Below, one piece after another: positions 56,261 through 64,000 of a DNA stretch of 64,000 nt. The position numbers and the translations under genes are program-made. A model generated the notes under the pieces. The model saw only the letters and a list, made by a program, of their open reading frames with translations, was not told where the DNA came from and did not search any database. Position 1 is the stretch's first letter. Every line of letters begins with the position of its first letter. Source of the DNA: Epiperipatus broadwayi (Eukaryota; Onychophora; Udeonychophora; Euonychophora; Peripatidae); NCBI GenBank assembly GCA_028023455.1, contig JAQFVV010012531.1, positions 1,180,001 to 1,244,000 on the forward strand. The letters are read 5' to 3'.

Positions 56261-58002
56261 TGTACTGAAGCACATTGACATTTAATTGATTTTATGAGTC
56301 CCATGTTTTAAAATATAAAAATTTAAAATGGAGAGAATAAAATGTAAAGTTAAAGAGTAGAGAGGAGGGGGAATTTGTTATTAAATAAAATAAACTGTAA
56401 ACGCTTTTAAAAATAATAAGATTTTTTTTTGTTTCAAAGAGAAAAAAAAGTCTTGTAATAAAAAAATGATTTAATATTCTTTAAATGAATTTATAATAAA
56501 ATAATAAAGAGATTTTGTTTTATCTTATAATAAAATAATTAAATATATGTGCATGTGTGTATGTAAATTTTAATAAAAAATAGAAGCGAAAGCTGATTTT
56601 ATTTCACGAGACTAAAGACGCTGCTGCTAATAAAGTTTTCCATTGTTTAAAACAGTATAAATAGCTCAACATTTTATTATTCTGGGTCTGACTTTCTCAT
56701 TTTTTAATAAAATATTTCTTGAAGTAATATCTCTAAAAAATGTTGCATTGTTAAAATCAACATGGTGTGCAGTCAACTGAAGCCACTCTCTATGCATCTA
56801 AGATCTGCAATTAGTTCGGAAAGTGATCATGTTTAAATAGACTAAACGAACAGCGGAGTGTGTGTATGCCAAACCAGCCACGAAAATCATACTATGTCAC
56901 AGGATCTAAGGAGTCGTTTACCAGTCGTAAATGAGTTAGAAAATAATTCCATTATGCTGTTTCCATCATATTAAAAATCCTAAGTAATTATTGACTTTGA
57001 TATCTTAACATTCCGATTTCTTCTTAAAATAAAAAATAGACTTTATTAGAAAGAACTTTGAACTTTATGAATTAATCTTAAAAATAAAACTTTAAACTTC
57101 AAAAGATAATATTTGCAAAAATAAAATAAATAAAATCAGCTTCTATTATTAAATAATATTTTTGAAACAATTGCGTGCACATATGTGTGATTTTTTTTTT
57201 TTTTTAAAAAAAAGAGAAATAAAATATAATGTAACGTGTATACTTTATTTGCTAAAGTAATATATTAAAATGCTTTATTTTAATCTTTAAAAAAGAAGTG
57301 TGTGTGTTTCATTATAAGATAAAACGATTAATTTATTTTAAATAAAAAAAAACACTTAAATTATTTTTCTTAAAATATTTATGTTTATTTTGATACGTGC
57401 GGGTAAGTATAAATATTTATTTTCTTAATAAAAGTAGGAGGGGAAAAATCTAATTATTGATAATAGTATTTCAGGAATAGATTCGCTAATTTAAAGATAT
57501 AAATGTTTTGACATTCAGTATAATGTTATTATTATTGGTTTTAAAGGATTGAAGTATTATTTTGAATGGTTCGGGGAATTATTTAGTTTTTTTTTTTAAA
57601 AAGTAGTAGTAGATTCGAGGGTGCATTTAAGATACCTTTTGTTTGTTTATTAGTGGGTGGTTGAAAACCGATTGAGCTAGCAGGAATTCAGGTACCAAAT
57701 TATGCTGATCAGATAGACATGCTAATTCTAACATAATTAGCTGGCGCCTAAGGGATTTTCTTTCTTCTTTTAAAAATAAAATAAAGTGTTTATTTGGTCA
57801 GTGTATATTTGGTAGTCGAGCATTGGGTGTTATTGGTAGTTCGCTACTGATAATAGTTGGTACTTTACCTGAAAACCAACCACTTTCTGGGTGGGAAGTT
57901 TAGGAGGACAAAGTATAATAAAATATTAATTGATATTTTTCATTGATAGTTGTTGTTGTTTTAAGTGGTAATTTTAGATGGAGTTGAGAGGCGGTTGGTT
58001 CA
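56261..58002 (+). repeat. 3' LTR of Ty3/gypsy element
   Basis: 1742 bp, TGTACTGAAG to GGTTGGTTCA, closely similar to the 5' LTR along its length. Its TATA box is at 56656-56663. Confidence 0.95.
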
Positions 58003-58006
58003 ATAT

Positions 58007-59916
58007 ATAATATCAAAAAAATAAATAAATAAAATAAAATTATCACAATTAAAAGAGAAAATATAACAATAATTATAATTCAGTATAAACTCGCAGATCA
58101 CTTATATGTATGTTAAAAAAGTACATAAACCAAAAGTAATTGTTTTATATACTATTGACTGACTTTGAACAACAGAAAAGAGCAATCGCACAAAGCAATT
58201 GACCTCATGTCAAGCTATTGCTAGATAACCAAACATGGAAACAAAATAAAGAATTAATTTGATGATGATTTTAGCCCAATAAATTTATAGTGTATACATA
58301 ATAATAGGTCAGCATGGTGAGAAACAAACTGCATGCATTCACGAGCAAAAAGAACAATCTCGTTCTGATTCAGGTAAAAGATAGAACAAAAAATATATAT
58401 ACTCGATCATTGAGAGATCTTGCTTTTCTATTTTAATTTTTTTTTTAAAATCAGCCTTTGCTAATGAACATCAACCTCACCATTCGGAACTTGCAAACAC
58501 AAGCTGCAGAGCATATATACTTACTTAAACTAACTTCAGAAAACCAAATTGAGAATATTTGAAAGGCCAAGAGAAATTCAAATTGACAAAAAGAAAACTG
58601 AACTATGACTGCATGATAGCAAATTAAATAATAATCGATAGTTTTGCATTATCATTAAAGTAATGGAAGTTGACTTTTTTTTTTTCACTCACTATAACTT
58701 TTAAAAAATTATATATATATATATTAATAATAAGACTCATCTGTGAGGAGAGTAAGTCAAAAGTGATGAAGAACTAAAACAATATCTTCTTCAAACTATG
58801 CCTATAATATTTTACCATGTATCAATATTACAGTGCAATGTGTAGGAGCTAGAAGATAGATATGTTGCAAAGAAGTCAACATCATTCTAATACATAACAT
58901 AATGGAGAAACTCATAAGCAATGAAAATAACCACAAAGGAAAATGTCAAGAGTCTACAGAGTTCCATCAACATTTTTATTTCAAGGGAGCCCATGTGAGA
59001 ATAGCTTGACTAGTGAAGTTAAAGAACGTGATCTCTTTATGCCAACTTTACCCTGGAAAGAATGAACTTGCCTACATGTTGATATCAATAAGCTGAAAGA
59101 CACTTATTCACTATGCACTATTTTAAATCATACTGACATAAATATAAATGGTTATTGTGATCTTTATTTTGTTTTTATGTTTGAGAAACCTTTGTGGATT
59201 AGCATAGAAAGGGTGATTTAAATCATAAAAGGAAAGAGGAAGGTTAACCTTAGTTAGATGAATTTATTTTTTTTATAAAATTTAGATAATGTTCTCAACC
59301 CCAATATCTTGACATGAACCATCCAATGGAAGATAGAGGTAAGATTTTTTTTTATTTTTATCTCTACACATTAGCTGTAACCACTGTTGACAGAACAGAA
59401 TTTTCATTGTTTATTTATTGTTATATTAATCCTTGTTTATTTATTTGTTTTTCGGTATGATTGACTAACATTCTTCATGTCAATAGTCTATACTATAACA
59501 TTAGGGACTTACACTGTTAAATAGGGAAAAAAAGAAGGAATGATCCCTAAAGAAGAATCTCAGGATCTACATGTGAAATGGACAATCATTGGAATTTAAT
59601 AATACATCTATGTATAATATTAAATTAGCAATTTAATTTTTTTTGTTGTTAATAAAATCATTTATTTATTTACTTCTGCATTTAATGTAAATAGCAGTTG
59701 TCAAGTGAATGAATTTTTACTGCAGGGAGGGGGGGGTAGAAAACTTGATAATATTTAATTATATAAGCAGTAGAAAATCATCCTTGATATTAAACACTAT
59801 TCAAATTAATCATTATTGTTAAACATTTTGTTTGTAAATAAACTTTGTTAATTTGTTTCATACCAAATTTTTTCTCTCTTTTATATCATAATCCACATAC
59901 ACTCATTCAAACTTAA
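58007..59916. other. No gene seen
   Basis: AT-rich sequence with T runs and a G-rich GGGAGGGGGGGG patch near 59725. No recognised coding region. Confidence 0.45.
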
Positions 59917-60140
59917 TACACCTGGGTCTCTTTTTGTGTGGATTTTTTTAACGTGATTTTGAAGTTATGCGATTCACATTTCTTCTTAATATCTTTTTAT
60001 GCAGTTTTCTTTTATATGATAAAGAAGTTCATATTTCACTTAAAATCAGGATTTCCCCATTTTATATACATGCATTAAATTTTACATACTTTAAATGCCT
60101 GTTGTAAAAAGGTTTAGCAATAAATTTCGAAATTATATAA

Positions 60141-60287
60141 GACTTAGAAAAAGATAATGAAACAGAAGTGAAACCTGTTTGTTTCACAGCAAAAATGATT
60201 CGAGAAAGTCTTCAACTTTTTAATCAATTAAAAAATCATTTTCTTGTTAATGACACAAATTATAAATTAAATTCCAAGGAGAGCTAA
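60141..60287 (+). pseudogene. Possible Tigger transposase C-terminal relic
   Basis: A 48-codon open stretch reads DLEKDNETEVKPVCFTAKM, then RESLQLFNQLKNHFLVND and stops at 60285-60287. The acidic lead-in followed by a helical repeat of this type is how many Tigger-family transposases end. The DDE catalytic core and the CENP-B-like DNA-binding part are missing. The match is by general pattern only. Confidence 0.42.
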
Positions 60288-60333
60288 ATAGTTGTATGTC
60301 TGTGTTATGTATGTGTATGTTTATATTTTCTTT

Positions 60334-60500
60334 TATACACATATATACATGGAGAAACTTTTAGACAAAAAAGTTGCAAGTAAAAATATTTAAGAACTTT
60401 TAATTTCTACTTAAAAAGAATGTATCTTTAAAAGTTTTTAAATATTTTTACTTGTAACTTTTTTCTGTCTAAAAGTTTCTCCAATGTATATATGTGTATA
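60334..60500. repeat. Palindrome nested in pogo-like relic
   Basis: Arms of about 75 bp: TATACACATATATACAT, GGAGAAACTTTTAGAC and GTAAAAATATTTAA are mirrored on the right. It may be a further snap-back insertion. The target duplication is unclear. Confidence 0.75.
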
Positions 60501-61166
60501 AAAAAATTTTGACCATTAGTTATTATTAACACATTTGTGGAAGCATGTTATATATATAGTTCCACTTGTGGAAGTGCATTCTCTAACAGCTAGACATGGC
60601 AGTCTGGATATTGTGAGCTTCATAAACAATTAGTAAAATCATCGTCTTACCAATTACGTTGTCAACAGAAAACCATTAACACAGCACGAGACTAAAGTTG
60701 GCACTAATTGTATTTCTTCTTGTGATGAATCTGATGTCTTACCAGTTCACAAACAAACCACATATTGTCAAATAGTGATAATAATTAAAATATGTATGAA
60801 AAAATGTAAAATAAATTACACATAAAAACATATTGTTTTGAAAATATTAGAAATTTTAAACTTCACACACTTTTAATTGTTTTGAATAAAATTAAATAGT
60901 TAATAAAAAAAGGAAAAAAGGTTTGTCATGTATTAATTTTTTTCAAATATTTGAAATTTTTTATTAGTCATACTTTATTTCCTTTTTTTTTTTTAGGCAA
61001 ATTTTAAAGTAATTTTATCTTGTTGCTTTGGTTTTATATGATTAATAAAAATTGTGGAACATATCCCACATTTTTCAAGGTATGTTAAGTCTATTTTTGT
61101 GCAATTTTTTTAATGCTGAGGTTTTCTGTGGAACCTATCTACTGCATAAAAAGAGACCCAGGTGTA

Positions 61167-63028
61167 TATCATTTAAGTGCATGCATGCCCATATAAATCC
61201 TTATGCAATCAATAGAATAAATTATTAAAGCATGTATGACAAGATTGCCATCAACATAGGAATATAACAGCTAATTTTCCCTAACTGATTCCATCTGTGA
61301 AGAGAGTCAAAAATGACTACTCCCTGAATTTGAATACTGGTGCATAACAGAGCTAGAAAAGGGAAGAGATGTTGATGATGTAATCCAAATCACATCTGAA
61401 TTTAATAAGAGAACTGTGAACTAGAGTGTTAAGGTGAATATAGTTGAGTTAGGTACTTTGTTGCACCACCATGAGAACCCTACTGAAGACCCAAAGTCTG
61501 ATGGTGGTTAGATGAGTTCTCCCCTATCTGTGTACAAGTGACCAGCCTATTACAATACAATAGCACAAAGCGTATTGCAACTTATTATGATAAATCTCAG
61601 GCAGTACAATAATAAGAATAAAATAGCATTCATATATATGATAGATTTAAAAAGAGCCCACAGAAACATTTTGTGGAAATTATGAAAAGTAAAGCAGCCA
61701 TTGCCTTGACTTTAAAAGTTTAAAACCATTTATACTGAGCATAATCATGAAATGAGAAGAATTAAAGAGGATATGGTACATCCCAAAAAAGGGCAAATGA
61801 GCAAGAAGCATGCATTAGAATGTATAGGAAAAACTATTCATATACATAACTTTTAACTTTTCTAATAATGATAAATAGATTGACTATGCCCTGATTATAA
61901 TGCTCAGCATTGAAGTAAATTGCACAATTCAAAAAGCTCCAAAAGATGAAGATCCTGTGCATGTATATCTATGTGTAGAAGAGTCTATAAAGTTTCTGCA
62001 TGTTGGCTGCCAAAATTTAGTTCTGCTATTGATTCTAAATATATATATTTAAGAACACTATTATAAAAACTAATTATAAAACTGTATATTAGTATTCATC
62101 AACAGTCATCAATAGCAGCCATTCACAATCAACTATAGTCATTCCAACTCAGACATCATCATCACCATAATATACTAGAGATTAATTTTGCAATGTGTAT
62201 ACAAATCAATTTATAAATCCTAAATGGCCATATATAGAACATGATGGTTCATTATACTGTTTATTTGCTGCCTTTTAACTTCTCCAGCAACTTTTTTTTT
62301 TAAAGTCTTCAATACTTTATTTAATTGTAGCTCTCCACTGTATTTTATTCTCAACCATAACTTCTCAGTGAAAGCCATCAATATTAGACCAACTTAGAAT
62401 AAACATATAAGCTAATTTTAAAATATATTTTAAGTAAGATGTAACTTATAAGTGAGTGAAATATTGTTTAAAGCATATTATATTTTGAATTAAAAATACA
62501 AACAAAAAAGAATTTAAAGTATTAAAAGATTTAGAAATGTAAAGAAAAGAAAAAAAGTTAAACAGGCAGATTTCCATCTTCATTCACAGCCAATTATTTA
62601 AGTGTTAGCTTAAGTAATGGACACTAGATAGCAACACTAACAGCTCCTATGATTGTATACTTGGCCTTTTTTGAGATGAAAAAGACTGTTATGCTGCATT
62701 TATCCAGTGAATCACTATATTTATTTTGTTTTATTTAAGTTAATGGTTTAAAAGTTGTAATATCCTAAGGTTTTAAACTTAAATCAACTTGTTTCTTCCA
62801 TTTTCTAATTTTTAGAATAGTTTAATATATATCTGAGTGAAATCAATTATAAGTAAACTCCAAATATCTCTAATCTTTTGGATTTAGAGTATTGTATCTA
62901 ATCAGATACATAAAACTAAAATATTATTTTTCTAAGATAAATTCTGATAGACTTTACCTTCACACTTGTTTGCATTAAGATGTGACTATTAGGATTAAGT
63001 ACTGTCACTTAATAAGAATATGCTTCTG
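61167..63028. other. No gene seen
   Basis: AT-rich sequence. A slightly GC-richer stretch near 61260-61530 has no recognisable product. Confidence 0.4.
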
Positions 63029-63615
63029 CAAATACTTAAACAGGCTTTAACCTGAATGTGCCTTAAAATAGATTCTAATAGTCAAGCAATATTATTTTGC
63101 CGATGGAGAGACCTCACAAACCATGACACAAGATAGCAACTTTTAGAAAGAGTGGCCATCTTCTCTTTAACCTAAATTTCTATTTACATAGGCCAATCTG
63201 AAGCATCCTAATTTGGGAGTGTGAAGTTGTTGTTCTCTTCACTGTTTAGGTCCACTATTAACCTTTGTGAAAACTTGCAATTTACAGTGAATTAATGTTG
63301 CACTCTTAATACTGCAAAATTTATAAACAATTGTAGAGTTGTAATTATATTTTATTGAGCACATAGGAAGTATGTGTAAATACTTAAACAGGCTTTAACC
63401 TGTAATAAATGTGCCTTAAAATTTCTAATAGTCAAGCAATATTATTTTGCCGATAGAGGGACCTCACAAACCATGACACAAGATAATGACTTTTATAAAG
63501 ATAAGAGTGACCATCTTATCTTTAAACTAAATTTCTAGTTATATAGGCCAATCTGAAGCATCCTGATTTGGGAGCATAAAGTTGATGTTCTTTTCACTGT
63601 TTAAGTCCACTATTT
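63029..63615. repeat. Tandem segmental duplication, period about 347 bp
   Basis: 63029-63262 and 63376-63615 match along their length: AATACTTAAACAGGCTTTAA, GTCAAGCAATATTATTTTGC, CCTCACAAACCATGACACAA and CCAATCTGAAGCATCCT, with scattered substitutions and small indels. No coding frame is shared by the two copies. Confidence 0.92.
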
Positions 63616-64000
63616 CCTTGCTTAAATATTTATCTCTTTTTTCAGGCTGAAAACACCTCACGAGAATCCTTATTTTTAGTTGATTCCTTAGAATGGATTA
63701 ATTTATATATCAGAACACTATTTATTGTCATATAAATAAATATAACATAAGTTATCCGTTAAAAATATACTGTAGGTAAATTTTAAATAATAATAACAAT
63801 ATATGTATATTAATTAAGCAGATGTATTTTCGATTATGCAGTAATCAATATCAACTGAAATAACATAATCAACAAACAAAAAACAAAAAAACAGACATTC
63901 CATGATTTTCCAAGAATTTTGTATATTGATGTTAGCTATCGTTATTTTTTATATATAAATATGTGTGTGTGTTTCAAATAAAAAGCTTACGTATGAATTA

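Larger units (their letters stand above)
50358..58002 (+). mobile_element. Ty3/gypsy LTR retrotransposon, full length
   Basis: Two LTRs (50358-52110 and 56261-58002) enclose, in order, a primer-binding site, gag, protease, reverse transcriptase, RNase H and integrase. This is the Ty3/gypsy order, with integrase last. Both LTRs begin TGTAC and end GGTTCA. ATAT on each side (50354-50357 and 58003-58006) may be the 4-bp target duplication, though the flank is AT-rich. No envelope-like frame follows integrase. The two LTRs are closely similar, which implies a fairly recent insertion, yet pol has several stops and frame changes. Total length is 7645 bp. Confidence 0.95.
59919..61164 (+). mobile_element. 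pogo/Tigger-like DNA transposon relic
   Basis: Terminal inverted repeats CACCTGGGTCTCTTTTT (from 59919) and its complement (ending 61164) are flanked by TA on both sides, as in the Tc1/mariner-pogo superfamily. At 1246 bp it is internally deleted. A reading-frame relic at 60141-60287 and a nested palindrome at 60334-60500 lie inside. Part of the right half recurs inverted at 31829-32240. Confidence 0.75.

Overview
This is AT-rich DNA from an animal genome, very probably an invertebrate. It has Ty3/gypsy, RTE-type, Penelope-like, hAT and pogo/Tigger-like transposons, tRNA-derived SINEs, microsatellites and many fold-back elements. It has no operons, no rRNA and no intact long gene. I cannot place the lineage more precisely from sequence alone. 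Almost everything recognisable is mobile DNA. The one host-gene candidate is a possible two-exon small gene on the minus strand (33263 down to 31465).

Layout. 1-6.8 kb: a three-copy 97-bp tandem repeat, a direct repeat and a tRNA-SINE in AT-rich filler. 6.8-9.0 kb: a 5'-truncated RTE-like LINE inserted inside a copy of a dispersed repeat. 11.1-16.3 kb: a MITE, then a 1.3-kb palindrome of that dispersed repeat, two further copies and two SINEs. 16.3-23.3 kb: four snap-back elements and a SINE. 24.7-28.7 kb: a Penelope-like element with inverted terminal repeats and a GIY-YIG endonuclease relic, with a complete but dead hAT transposon nested in its left arm. 29-50 kb: the host-gene candidate, more copies of the dispersed repeat (35.9-36.6 and 41.2-41.7 kb), more fold-backs and a SINE. 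50.4-58.0 kb: a full-length Ty3/gypsy retrotransposon with very long, closely similar LTRs and a damaged pol. 58-64 kb: a pogo/Tigger-like relic and a tandem duplication.

The most interesting signal is RNA. The dispersed repeat (unit about 470 bp, arranged L-R-L, often as head-to-head palindromes) carries a type-I hammerhead ribozyme in every L segment: CUGANGA, a GUGCUG/CAGCAC stem II, GAAA, a tiny self-complementary stem III and a long stem I (ACCAA/UUGGU plus GAUAAUC/GAUUAUU). At least twelve whole, split or partial copies are present. This resembles animal retrozymes and schistosome Sm-alpha ribozyme repeats. A second theme is a class of snap-back insertions (long inverted repeat, one unpaired tail of roughly 20-45 nt, 8-15-bp target duplications). 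This is the architecture known for truncated Penelope-like elements with inverted pseudo-LTRs, and the arms of the one copy with coding remains also carry a hammerhead-like fold.
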